DNA of 64,000 nt from Pseudanabaena sp. lw0831 (lineage in GTDB: Bacteria; Cyanobacteriota; Cyanobacteriia; Pseudanabaenales; Pseudanabaenaceae), in the NCBI RefSeq assembly GCF_016584665.1, contig NZ_BBJB01000084.1, forward strand, positions 1 to 64,000, written 5' to 3'. Shown here piece after piece: positions 14,399 to 21,985 of the stretch (position 1 is the first letter of the stretch; the number at the start of each line of letters is the position of its first letter). A model generated the notes under the pieces. The model saw only the letters and a program-made list of their open reading frames with translations, ran no database searches and was not told the DNA's origin. The position numbers and the translations under genes are program-made.

Positions 14399-14815
14399 TT
14401 ATGGAGTTCCCGCAACTTCTGCATCTAGTCGGGCTGCGATCGCTTCCAATGTTGCTTTTTCGGCTTCTTCCATTGTCGCGATTGCCAAGTAGGTTGCTCT
14501 AGCTGCATAGTCCTCAGCTTTATCTGCACGCAGCTCAAGCCTGTTGATTTCGCGCCATGATTTCCATTCCTCGACATTGGAATTCAACTCAGATTCTTTT
14601 TCTTCAAATTGAATTCGCAGCTTGGCTCGATAGCCTTCAAATTCTACCTTCTTAGTACTTAGATTCGTCTTTGCTTCATCGAGTCTTGACTGAATTTCAA
14701 CATGAGGTTGCTTAGGCACAAACTGAATATGATCTCTTAGCGATTTCATCCGCTCTTCAACCATTTCTAAATTGTCATGGAGTTGTTTAGTGAATTTGTC
14801 AATTGTAGTACTCAC
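14399..14815 (-). CDS. coiled-coil stress-island protein, paralogue 2
   Basis: 138-residue charged helical protein, clearly paralogous to the one at 5467-5889. The conserved segments are TKQLHDNLE, IQSRLDEAK, QFEEKESELN, RADKAEDYAAR and AIAARLDAE. It has a coiled coil over most of its length and no membrane segment or signal peptide. The start (ATG-equivalent MSTT) is at 14815, and the island motif is 102-136 bases upstream. A helical apolipoprotein- or LEA-like protective role is conceivable from composition, but nothing in the sequence proves it. Confidence 0.75.
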   Translation of the reverse strand: MSTTIDKFTKQLHDNLEMVEERMKSLRDHIQFVPKQPHVEIQSRLDEAKTNLSTKKVEFEGYRAKLRIQFEEKESELNSNVEEWKSWREINRLELRADKAEDYAARATYLAIATMEEAEKATLEAIAARLDAEVAGTP

Positions 14816-14916
14816 GGTTATCTCTCTATTAATTTTATTGTGTTAGAAAAATGCTGAACCAAAATCGATTGAGCCTCCATAGTTTATGAAAACAATTTGA
14901 CAGGCGGGTGTTTTAC

Positions 14917-14951
14917 TTCATGAATGAATTGCTTGAATACGATATAAAACG
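14917..14951 (-). promoter_or_regulatory. stress-island upstream motif, copy 7
   Basis: Minus-strand reading GTTTTATATCGTATTCAAGC then AATTCATTCATGAAG, upstream of the coiled-coil gene at 14399-14815. Confidence 0.6.
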
Positions 14952-15153
14952 CAAACAAAGTAGCTCGTTTAGCATAAAGTGATAAACAAAGGCGTGTGAT
15001 GTTTTTGAATATAAATAATGCGATCGCGCATGATTATTTTTTTTAGGCTTTAACATGAATCAAATAATTTCTTAACCGCTAAAAGTCGTATAAATGGCTA
15101 TAATGAATTACAAGTCAACAATTAAGAGCATTTTTGATTAACTTCTATTAAGA

Positions 15154-15252
15154 AAGTACACATAATTAAATATAAAACCCCAAAATCTGTACTGCACGCT
15201 ACGCGGGCGGTACAGATTTTGGCTCTGTTTTTTCAATTATGCTGTGTTACTT
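15154..15252. mobile_element. MITE-like element, family D, copy 2
   Basis: 99 bp with ends AAGTACACATAATTAAATAT and (complement of the right end) AAGTAACACAGCATAATTGA. The hairpin core is CAAAATCTGTAC...GTACAGATTTTG. It lies just upstream of the methyltransferase gene. Confidence 0.75.
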
Positions 15253-15329
15253 AAAATCAAAGTGTTCTTAAGTCAATGGCTTTTAAGATTTCTTGTCTGT
15301 GATACCTTCTAAACTTAAGAGGAACCAAC

Positions 15330-16463
15330 ATGACTTCTACGGATTTATTTCCAAACATTCAACCTCATATCCCTCTTGTGGGAGATGCCACGATCAAAAG
15401 CCCGATCGCGTATAAAGCAACACGATTAATGTCCGGAGCTTTTAACGCGACGCAAATGGCTTTAGCCGAAGCCTATATTAACGGATTAGAAATACCAGAC
15501 TCCGTTTTTCGATCGCTATTGCATACATCGATGCCGATCTTGTTTAAGCACTTTCCTAGCCTACTGGCTCCTTACGAATGGGTGTTGCAGGAATCAGATC
15601 ATCTTGCCGAGTCTTCACGAGAACTGATGAAGGTGCAGTATGACCTGCCTCAAGCCATGCTGAATCCGATGTTGGGCGATTGGCAAGTCATCTATCCTAA
15701 GTACAGTATGGGACTTTGGGAGAATGGGGCGATCGATCTTGAAGAATCTCAAAAGCATATGATCGATCAAGTGATTGAACGTCTAGAGATCGTTGATGGA
15801 GACAATATTTTAGATTTTGGTTGTGGTTGGGGCTGTGTACCCAATTACATTATGTCGAAGTTCCCTAACGTCCGATTTACAGGGCTGAACTTGAGTCATC
15901 AACAATGTGAGTACATGCGTCATAAAATGCAAGATCCAGAGAGCTTCCTGAGTTCAGGTCGATTCACTTTGCATGAAGGCGATTTGAATGAAGCACAGTT
16001 CACCGAAAAATTTGACAAAATTCTCTCTATCGGAGTCTTTTGTCATGTTGGCAATCTCACCAATGCTTTCCAAAAGCTCGCTTCTTTTCTCAACAGTGAT
16101 GGCAAGGTATTCATTCACATCATTACTGTGCGTACTCCAAATCATATGTCGTCTGGATTCACGCACAAGTATATTTTCCCTCACGGTCGCTACTGGAATT
16201 ATGATGCAGTTCCCAATCATAACCGCGATCTTAAAACCATCGATCGCTGGTACATGAATGGCATCAATTATCATAAAACTTTAACAGCTTGGTTAGAGAG
16301 ATTTGATGCTTCTCAAGATATTGCTAAGTCTCTAGACTATGGCATGGACTACGCCAAGTTCCGTCGAATTTGGCGTTTCTATTTACTGTTGCTAGGTACA
16401 ATTTTTGCGACTTGCGATGGTGAATACAATGGCAATGGTCAATATCTGATGACTAAGGCATAA
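15330..16463 (+). CDS. cyclopropane-fatty-acid-synthase-like SAM methyltransferase
   Basis: Class I SAM-dependent methyltransferase of the CFA-synthase/Mycolic-acid-synthase superfamily. The SAM-binding motif I is NILDFGCGWGCVPNYI (about residues 159-174), the acidic loop at the end of strand 2 is FTGLNLSHQQCEYM (about 184-197), and the family-typical ILSIGVFCHVGN follows near 232. The N-terminal 100 residues form the helical lid (YDLPQAMLNPMLG; KYSMGLWENG). Length (377 aa) matches. Substrates in this group are double bonds of phospholipid acyl chains or small amines, so activity is not settled. Shine-Dalgarno GAGGA precedes the ATG. It converges with the next gene. Confidence 0.85.
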   Translation: MTSTDLFPNIQPHIPLVGDATIKSPIAYKATRLMSGAFNATQMALAEAYINGLEIPDSVFRSLLHTSMPILFKHFPSLLAPYEWVLQESDHLAESSRELMKVQYDLPQAMLNPMLGDWQVIYPKYSMGLWENGAIDLEESQKHMIDQVIERLEIVDGDNILDFGCGWGCVPNYIMSKFPNVRFTGLNLSHQQCEYMRHKMQDPESFLSSGRFTLHEGDLNEAQFTEKFDKILSIGVFCHVGNLTNAFQKLASFLNSDGKVFIHIITVRTPNHMSSGFTHKYIFPHGRYWNYDAVPNHNRDLKTIDRWYMNGINYHKTLTAWLERFDASQDIAKSLDYGMDYAKFRRIWRFYLLLLGTIFATCDGEYNGNGQYLMTKA

Positions 16464-16467
16464 TTTC

Positions 16468-16504
16468 AAAGAATTAGGTAGCGCTTCGCGCTACTTAATT
16501 CTTT
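16468..16504. terminator. bidirectional hairpin terminator
   Basis: AAAGAATTAGGTAGCG-CTTCG-CGCTACTTAATTCTTT between two convergent genes. It includes the stop codon region of the minus-strand oxidoreductase ending at 16503. Confidence 0.75.
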
Positions 16505-18062
16505 AGCTAAATTTAGTTAAAAACTTTAAAATTGACTGTGTACGTGGGGTCAGTAAAGTTTTCCGATAAGCATCAGCAGCTTTTTTGATCGCATCAGCTT
16601 GAGTGGGATAAGAATGAATCACACCAGAAAGTGCATTTAAGCCCTGCTTTGTCGCGATCGCAAAAGTAATTTCGCTAATCATTTCGCCAGCATGACGCGC
16701 CACAATTGTTGCCCCTAAAATCCGATCTGAGCCACGCTGATGCAGGATTTTAACAAATCCCTCCGTTTCTCCATCATAAATAGCCCGATCGACGGAAGAG
16801 AATGGAATTTTAATCTCATTGGTTTCTAAGCCTTTAACTTTAGCTTCTTCGGCATATAAACCCACATGGGCAATTTCGGGATCGGTATAAGTCACCCAAG
16901 GCATTACCAAATCACTCAGCTTACTCTTGCCTAAACCAAAGGGAGCAAATAACGTGTTTTTAATCACGATTCTGGCAGCAGCATCGGCAGCATGAGTAAA
17001 TTTCCAATCCATGCAGATATCTCCTGCGGCAAAAATGCGTGGGTTCGTAGTCTGGAGATAATCATTCACGATTACGCCGCGACGCTTGTCGTAGTCTACG
17101 CCCACAGCTTCCAGATTCAATCCCACATTTGGCGATCGCCCTGCACCAACCAGAATTTCATCAACTTCAATTTGGTTTGTAATTCCATTTTGTTGATAAT
17201 GGATGACTTTACCAGCGCTAGTTGTTTCGACTTCAGCGATCGCAGCGCCAAGAACTAAATTTAATCCTTCACGGATAAATTTTTGCTGGACAATTTCCGC
17301 CGCGTCAGCATCTTCGCGATCGAGTAAATGCGGATTTTTATGCAGTAATGTCACTTCACAGCCTAGGCGATGAAAAGCTTGGGCTAATTCACAACCAATT
17401 GGGCCACCACCGATCACCGCCAATCTTTTAGGGCGATCGGTCAGTGAGAATACAGTCTCATTGGTTAAATATCCAGCTTCGGCTAGTCCTGCAATTTTCG
17501 GATCGGCAGCCTTTGCACCTGTAGCGATTACGGCTTTTTTAAAGCGTAGTTGTATATTATTAACTGCGATCGCCTTCTCATTAATAAATTGTGCCGAACC
17601 AAGAAATACATCCACGCCGAGATTGCGAAATCGCTCAGCAGAGTCATGGTGACTAATCCCAGCACGGATTTTTCGCATTCGTTCCATGACGGCGGCAAAG
17701 TCAATATCAATATGGCTCGGAGGGTTAATTCCAAAGGGAGCCGCGTCAAGCATATCTGCAACAACCCTCGACGAACGAATCACACATTTAGAAGGAACGC
17801 AACCGACATTCAGGCAATCACCACCCATCAAGTTTTTCTCAATCAAGGCAACTTTTAATCCCAAGCCTAAACCTGCCGCCCCTGCCGCTACTACTAACCC
17901 TGCCGTTCCTGCACCAATCACGACCAGATCGTAAATAGCGGCTGGTTGAGGATTTACCCAATCAAGGGGATGTACATTTGCAATCAAATCACGATTATAG
18001 GCATCCACGGGCTGAATGAAATCTTCATAGCGATCGCTTGAATATGATTGGGATTGGGTCAT
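16503..18062 (-). CDS. pyridine nucleotide-disulfide oxidoreductase (mercuric-reductase-like)
   Basis: FAD/NAD(P)H disulfide oxidoreductase, 519 aa, with a FAD motif VVIGAGTAGLVVAAGAAGLG (about residues 46-65), redox-active disulfide GGDCLNVGCVPSKC (about 80-93), NAD(P) motif GGGPIGCELAQAF (about 216-228), second FAD motif IFAAGDIC, and a C-terminal dimerisation domain with HSYPTQADA. Cyanobacterial homologues are often labelled mercuric reductase. This protein has neither the N-terminal heavy-metal domain nor the C-terminal cysteine pair of MerA, so that label is not supported. The start is the ATG at 18062. Confidence 0.85.
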   Translation of the reverse strand: MTQSQSYSSDRYEDFIQPVDAYNRDLIANVHPLDWVNPQPAAIYDLVVIGAGTAGLVVAAGAAGLGLGLKVALIEKNLMGGDCLNVGCVPSKCVIRSSRVVADMLDAAPFGINPPSHIDIDFAAVMERMRKIRAGISHHDSAERFRNLGVDVFLGSAQFINEKAIAVNNIQLRFKKAVIATGAKAADPKIAGLAEAGYLTNETVFSLTDRPKRLAVIGGGPIGCELAQAFHRLGCEVTLLHKNPHLLDREDADAAEIVQQKFIREGLNLVLGAAIAEVETTSAGKVIHYQQNGITNQIEVDEILVGAGRSPNVGLNLEAVGVDYDKRRGVIVNDYLQTTNPRIFAAGDICMDWKFTHAADAAARIVIKNTLFAPFGLGKSKLSDLVMPWVTYTDPEIAHVGLYAEEAKVKGLETNEIKIPFSSVDRAIYDGETEGFVKILHQRGSDRILGATIVARHAGEMISEITFAIATKQGLNALSGVIHSYPTQADAIKKAADAYRKTLLTPRTQSILKFLTKFS

Positions 18063-18738
18063 GATTTGATACTGCTGATTAAATTAAGTAAAACGAATCA
18101 ATAAACTTGTGAAAAGTGTTACTTCGCGACACTTTTCACAAGTTTATTGATTCAGGTTTGAGCGCAAAACGCTGTAGTTCAAGTATAAGCACAGGATAAA
18201 AAATCAAAAATAGCTGCTAAATCAGCCTAAAAGTCTTATCCAGCAGCTATTTTGGGCTTGAAAGCTAAAATCGTTACTGGGAGGGTATTTCAAGTTTTTT
18301 GTCCTGTACTTAGATTTTTAATTTAAGAACAAAGCGCGTTGTAAAGTCAGTCCAGAACTAATCTGGATTTTAGTAGTATATTGAGAATAAATTGACGTGA
18401 GTAATGCGAATTGTGAAAATTTGTGACGCTGCTGGTAAAAGCAAGAGCTTAATATAGGTAAAATCATGAGGAATAAATTTTAAAATCTCGTATTTTAAAA
18501 TTTATTCAATAGATATAGGGTTTTGCGGTAGTTTGAGGTTAAATAGATGTTTTGTGCCGCATTAGCGTATGAATCATAAGTTATACCTACACCAATCAGA
18601 TTACCGTACATCACTGTATGTGAAAATAGGGATAATTTAGATGTATTAAAAGCTAAGCGTGCCTACAGTAAGTAAACTAACTCTTGAATTACTGGATTTA
18701 ATTTAGTCGAACCAGATTATTAATTGAAGGAACAAATT
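18063..18738. other. 676-bp gene-free interval
   Basis: Contains the hairpin 18095-18153; a short sequence TTCAGGTTTGAGCGCAAAAC (18152-18171) that resembles 26021-26040; an inverted repeat TTTAAAATCTCGTATTTTAA near 18478; the 7-mer GTTATAC at 18580-18586, which is the likely left border of the integron cassette array; and AT-rich sequence leading to the KTSC gene. No credible coding sequence. Confidence 0.6.
18095..18153. terminator. very long hairpin, orphan
   Basis: GAATCAATAAACTTGTGAAA+AGTGT-TACTTCGCG-ACACT+TTTCACAAGTTTATTGATTC, with arms of about 25 bases. It is upstream of the oxidoreductase start and has no gene ending beside it, so the gene it once terminated may be lost. Confidence 0.6.
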
Positions 18739-18939
18739 ATGGAAATGCAATCCGTTGACTCTAGTGCAATTCTTGAGATTGGATATAATGAGTCTACACA
18801 ACAAATGAAAATCAAATTCAAACAAGGTAAAGTCTATGATTTTTGTCAAGTTCCAAAACACATATTTCAAGGATTATTAGAATCGAGTTCTAAAGGAACT
18901 TATTACAATAATCACATAAGAGATAATTATCAATGCTGA
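18739..18939 (+). CDS. KTSC-domain small protein
   Basis: 66 residues from ATG 18739, with a GAAGGA Shine-Dalgarno 8 bases upstream. A TTG start 15 bases earlier is possible but would overlap the Shine-Dalgarno. The sequence fits the KTSC domain: the first strand with SSAILEIGYNESTQQMKIKF, then V-Y-D-F-C-Q-V-P, then F-Q-G-L-L-E-S-S-S-K-G-T-Y-Y-N-N-H-I-R. The fold also occurs at the C-terminus of some lysyl-tRNA synthetases; its role is unknown. It is 47 bases upstream of the OLD nuclease and inferred to lie in the same cassette. Confidence 0.8.
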   Translation: MEMQSVDSSAILEIGYNESTQQMKIKFKQGKVYDFCQVPKHIFQGLLESSSKGTYYNNHIRDNYQC

Positions 18940-18986
18940 AATATTGCCGTTAAATAATGTCAATCAAATAAATGTAAGGTAGGATT

Positions 18987-20723
18987 TTGAAAATAAAGCG
19001 TCTTAAAGTTGATGGATTTAGATCCTTAGTTGATTTTGAAATCACATTTGATGAGAATCTAACAATAATTGTTGGAGAAAACGATAGTGGAAAAACATCA
19101 TTAATTGACTGCCTCAAAGTTATTACCCAAGGGCGTTCAGTTACGCTTGATGATATAACCTATGGAAAAGACCAACTTACAATTTCTATTGAAATCGATG
19201 ATTCCATTTTTAATCGAGTTTACGAGCGTAGCAATAATAGTATAAGAGAGATCTCATTCCATGAATTGCCAACACCTGCTTCTCTTGATAAAATTCTGGA
19301 GCGCCTCAATAGCAATCAATCTAATGAACAAGATAAAGATTACATATTCGAGACAGCACGTAGATTTGGATCAACGGTAAGAGCAAATTCAAATCTTGAC
19401 AACTTAAAAAATGGGATCATAGAAAAGATTGGAAATCGCACTGAAAATTTGGTCATCCAAAATGCTACATTTCCACGTTTCAACAATATTCAATTAGATG
19501 GTCGTCAATTTGAAAATATTTCAGATTTCTTTAAAGAGGTATTCATAAAAGAGAAACAATCTAGTATTTGGCAGGAGCGTATCGATGAAAATTCTACGAT
19601 AGAGGATTTTGTAAAAGATCGAATAAGCGAATATTCAACAGAAATATCGCAGCAGTTAGAGGAGTTAGGAATACTTGACAAGATGCGAATATTCCTTCGA
19701 GATTTGACTGATGTGAAAATTGAGCTAATATGCCAACCGCGAAACCTAAATATAGAGGCAAAAGTAATATTTCTTGAGAATGGAAATGAAATCAACATTG
19801 ACAATAAAGGAGATGGCACAAAGCGAAGAATAACGATGGCTCTTCTTGAGTTTAAAAAAGAGAAATCGCTAGTTCCTGGTGATGATAAAACTGTTTACCT
19901 GCTCGATGAACCAGATACGCATTTACATGTCAAAGCTCAAATAGATCTTGTTAACACAGTCGAAGCTTTTGCTCTGTCTGGCAATCAGGTCATTTTGACT
20001 ACTCACTCTCCGTTTATTATGAATTCTGTAAAGCCGAGTCAGGTCAGATTGCTGAGCCGATATAGAAATAACACATCTGTTGTATTCTTAAAAGAAAATC
20101 CATTAGCGATAACACAATCGCTTAGATCATTAGGAGTTGAAAATACTCATTTATTCTTCTCTCGTCAAATTGTACTAGTTGAGGGCGAGACGGAAGAAAA
20201 TTTTATCTCATCATATTATTTGGCACGTACTCAACGCACAATTTCCTCTGGGCTAATCAAGGTTATAAACGCTCAAGGGATACAGAATATTCCAGGATTT
20301 GCAAAGGCAATACTTGAATTACATGGTTCAGAAAAAGTTTATGTTTTATATGATAATGATGCTTCAGAAGAACTTGTAAGTCTTATTAGATGTCTTAATC
20401 TTCCAGAATGTCAGAATTTCCAAATAGGGCATCGTGAGTTTGAAGATGCATTTGATTCCCTAGTTTTATATCGGTGTTGGGTTGAGTATCATAATGAATG
20501 TGGTCGAACCCATCCAAATACGTGGTGTGTTGATGCAATTGAGAATCTTAAAAGCGAATGCACTACTAGTGAAGATAAGAATAAATTTTCTAAAGCTCTA
20601 AAATCTCTGAATCAGGGGGGCAAAAAGATGACTAAGCCTCTATTCGGTCAGGCTCTCGGAACTTATATAACGTCAGAAGAGCTACCTCTAATCATAGGAA
20701 ATCTCTTCACACTTTTATGCTGA
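18987..20723 (+). CDS. OLD-family ATP-dependent endonuclease
   Basis: Overcoming-lysogenization-defect type nuclease: an N-terminal SMC-like ABC ATPase plus a C-terminal TOPRIM nuclease, a class used against phages. The Walker A is GENDSGKTS (about residues 31-39), the signature region is near NKGDGTKRRITMAL, and the Walker B is VYLLDEPDTHLH (about 302-313). The H-loop is TTHSPF. TOPRIM motifs are LVEGETEENF (about 396-405) and YVLYDNDAS (about 450-458). TTG start, with AAGGTAGGA just upstream. The length (578 aa) is within the class 1 range. There is no UvrD-like helicase beside it, so it is not a Gabija pair. The coding sequence is AT-rich relative to the flanks, consistent with acquisition as a cassette. 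Confidence 0.85.
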   Translation: MKIKRLKVDGFRSLVDFEITFDENLTIIVGENDSGKTSLIDCLKVITQGRSVTLDDITYGKDQLTISIEIDDSIFNRVYERSNNSIREISFHELPTPASLDKILERLNSNQSNEQDKDYIFETARRFGSTVRANSNLDNLKNGIIEKIGNRTENLVIQNATFPRFNNIQLDGRQFENISDFFKEVFIKEKQSSIWQERIDENSTIEDFVKDRISEYSTEISQQLEELGILDKMRIFLRDLTDVKIELICQPRNLNIEAKVIFLENGNEINIDNKGDGTKRRITMALLEFKKEKSLVPGDDKTVYLLDEPDTHLHVKAQIDLVNTVEAFALSGNQVILTTHSPFIMNSVKPSQVRLLSRYRNNTSVVFLKENPLAITQSLRSLGVENTHLFFSRQIVLVEGETEENFISSYYLARTQRTISSGLIKVINAQGIQNIPGFAKAILELHGSEKVYVLYDNDASEELVSLIRCLNLPECQNFQIGHREFEDAFDSLVLYRCWVEYHNECGRTHPNTWCVDAIENLKSECTTSEDKNKFSKALKSLNQGGKKMTKPLFGQALGTYITSEELPLIIGNLFTLLC

Positions 20724-20753
20724 TCGGCAATATTACTAAGCCAATACCGCAAT

Positions 20754-20839
20754 GTATAACAAATTACTGCACCCGACCGTATGCTAAACTTCCTATATTA
20801 CCCTAGATTATTGGCGGCGGGTGAGTTCAACCGTTATGC
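20754..20839 (+). other. attC: attC recombination site 1
   Basis: 86 bp. R'' box GTATAAC, L'' ACTGCACCCGAC, a variable central part, L' GGCGGGTGAGTTCAACC, R' box GTTATGC. CACCCG and CGGGTG pair, leaving the GTTCAA-type spacer seen in classical attC sites. It lies 30 bases after the OLD nuclease stop. Confidence 0.8.
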
Positions 20840-20928
20840 CGAAATCGATAAGTTCGTTAAGGTTGTTTGTTTCTAGCCAAATTAGGCAATTAATCAAATC
20901 TTTAAAATCTAAGGAGTGCTACTTACTC

Positions 20929-21297
20929 ATGACTGTTTCAACTTCTACAACAATGAGAAAGGCTTACCAAGTTATTCAGATTCGTGTTCAACTGCTAGGG
21001 CGTGGAATGACCAATGAGATTATGAACCTTTATGTGAACGGGAAGCGTCTTAAACCCAAAGTGAAGACTATACATGAATTTTTAAACTACTTAGGTGCTC
21101 AAGGTTTCTGTCTTGTAACCGCTGAGTTGGAAACTGAAGGAATCTACACACATTTTTACACTTTACAGCGTGAGATTCTAACTCAGCAACCTCCCGAAGG
21201 AGATATTTTTGATGAACTTGCCAAAGCAAAGGAAGGTGCTGATTTTGGAGACACAGTTAAAAATCTTCTTGAAGGTGGACTTGATCGTCTTGCTTAA
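20929..21297 (+). CDS. cassette-encoded protein of unknown function
   Basis: 122 residues from ATG 20929, with Shine-Dalgarno AAGGAG 12 bases upstream; a longer open frame from 20821 crosses attC1 and is not credible. I do not recognise the family. Visible features are a basic N-terminal half with alternating beta-type sequence (VIQIRVQLLGRG, NLYVNGKRLKPKVKT), then a helix HEFLNYLGAQGF and another strand VTAELETEG. The tail is acidic. The alternation suggests a small alpha/beta domain. It fills a whole integron cassette (20834-21395). Confidence 0.7.
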   Translation: MTVSTSTTMRKAYQVIQIRVQLLGRGMTNEIMNLYVNGKRLKPKVKTIHEFLNYLGAQGFCLVTAELETEGIYTHFYTLQREILTQQPPEGDIFDELAKAKEGADFGDTVKNLLEGGLDRLA

Positions 21298-21316
21298 TTA
21301 TTGATAAGTGATCGTA

Positions 21317-21401
21317 GCATAACAAATCGTTGCACCTGACTTAATGAGGCGATCGACGATAAGCCAAAACTATCGTGAGCAGGTGAACTCAGCCGTTAGC
21401 C
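21317..21401 (+). other. attC: attC recombination site 2
   Basis: 85 bp. R'' GCATAAC, L'' TTGCACCTGAC, L' GCAGGTGAACTCAG, R' GTTAGCC. The inner stem includes CGATA/TATCG. This is the most canonical of the three sites, close in form to classical 59-base elements. It lies 20 bases after the stop of the unknown cassette gene. Confidence 0.85.
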
Positions 21402-21439
21402 AGCAAGAATTAGGAGACTGATCAAATAGGAAATGAATC

Positions 21440-21865
21440 ATGAAATGCTTTAGTACTTCTACGATTATCCGAGCTTCGCCGGAAGCGATCTGGAACATTC
21501 TGGTTGACGGAAATAACTGGTTGCAGTGGAACCCCACTATTGCCAAAATCGAAGGAAATATTGCTCTCGGCGAGACGTTGAAGGTACACACAAAGATAAA
21601 TCCAAATCAAGCATTCCCAGTCAAAGTAAGCGAGTTCATTCCCTATGAACAGATGGTTTGGACGGGCGGGATGCCGTTTGGACTCTTTAAAGGCGAGCGT
21701 ACCTACAGTTTGTCTAAGCAGATGGATGGATTTGTGGAGTTTTCAATGCGAGAGATGTTTAGTGGGCTTATGGCACCATTGATAACCCAATCAATTCCTG
21801 ATCTTCAACCTTCGTTCGATGAGTTTGCCGCTTCACTGAAGAAACGGGCGGAAGAGACTCCTTGA
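21440..21865 (+). CDS. SRPBCC-family (polyketide cyclase/dehydrase-like) protein
   Basis: 141 residues with the START/SRPBCC helix-grip fold: first strand CFSTSTIIRASPEAIWNIL, then the classical W-x-x-W-N-P block (WLQWNPTIAKIEG), a glycine-rich GETLKVHTK segment, a mid-strand MVWTGGMPFGLFKGERTYSL, and a long C-terminal helix SFDEFAASLKKRAEE. Such proteins bind small hydrophobic ligands; the ligand cannot be read. SRPBCC proteins are frequent cargo of environmental integron cassettes. It occupies cassette 21396-21979. The start is the ATG at 21440. Confidence 0.85.
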   Translation: MKCFSTSTIIRASPEAIWNILVDGNNWLQWNPTIAKIEGNIALGETLKVHTKINPNQAFPVKVSEFIPYEQMVWTGGMPFGLFKGERTYSLSKQMDGFVEFSMREMFSGLMAPLITQSIPDLQPSFDEFAASLKKRAEETP

Positions 21866-21890
21866 TTAGGGAGCAATCGACTGGTATGCT

Positions 21891-21985
21891 GCCTAACAAT
21901 CCCGTTGCACACCGACCCGACCCGCCGAAAGGTTATCTGTTGGGAGTTTGAGGTTATCTCCGGCGAGTGAATGGGGGCGTTATAC
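21891..21985 (+). other. attC: attC recombination site 3 (last)
   Basis: 95 bp. R'' GCCTAAC, L'' GTTGCACACCGACC, GC-rich inner part, L' CCGGCGAGTGAATGG, R' GTTATAC. It begins 26 bases after the SRPBCC stop. The R' box is the same 7-mer as the inferred left border of the array at 18580. Confidence 0.75.

Larger units (their letters stand above)
14816..15329. other. 514-bp gene-free interval
   Basis: Holds island motif copy 7 (14917-14951), a HIP1-type GCGATCGC site, an AT-rich stretch, and family D MITE-like element copy 2 (15154-15252). The leader of the methyltransferase gene follows. No further coding sequence is visible on either strand. Confidence 0.7.
18581..21985 (+). mobile_element. 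integron-type gene-cassette array without integrase (CALIN-like)
   Basis: Three attC sites follow, in order, the OLD nuclease gene, an unknown gene and an SRPBCC gene, all in the same orientation. Predicted cassettes are 18581-20833, 20834-21395 and 21396-21979, using the G/TT cleavage point. Each cassette's first bases pair with the R'' box of its own attC: TTATAC with GTATAAC, TTATGC with GCATAAC, and TTAGCC with GCCTAAC (one mismatch). This is the rule expected for excised circular cassettes. No intI gene or attI is seen in the window. The left border at 18580 has no attC-like hairpin and is inferred from the 7-mer alone. Confidence 0.75.

Noticed and set aside
15330-16463. Firm naming of the methyltransferase as cyclopropane-fatty-acid synthase
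   Set aside because: The superfamily also includes amine N-methyltransferases and the residues visible do not decide between them.
16503-18062. Mercuric reductase (MerA) annotation
   Set aside because: No heavy-metal domain and no C-terminal cysteine pair; only the general disulfide oxidoreductase features are present.
18540-18586. A complete attC site at the left border of the cassette array
   Set aside because: Only the GTTATAC box is present; no paired L boxes or inverted structure can be drawn upstream.
18987-20723. Gabija (GajA) call for the OLD nuclease
   Set aside because: No UvrD-like GajB helicase gene is adjacent; a class 1 stand-alone OLD nuclease fits better.
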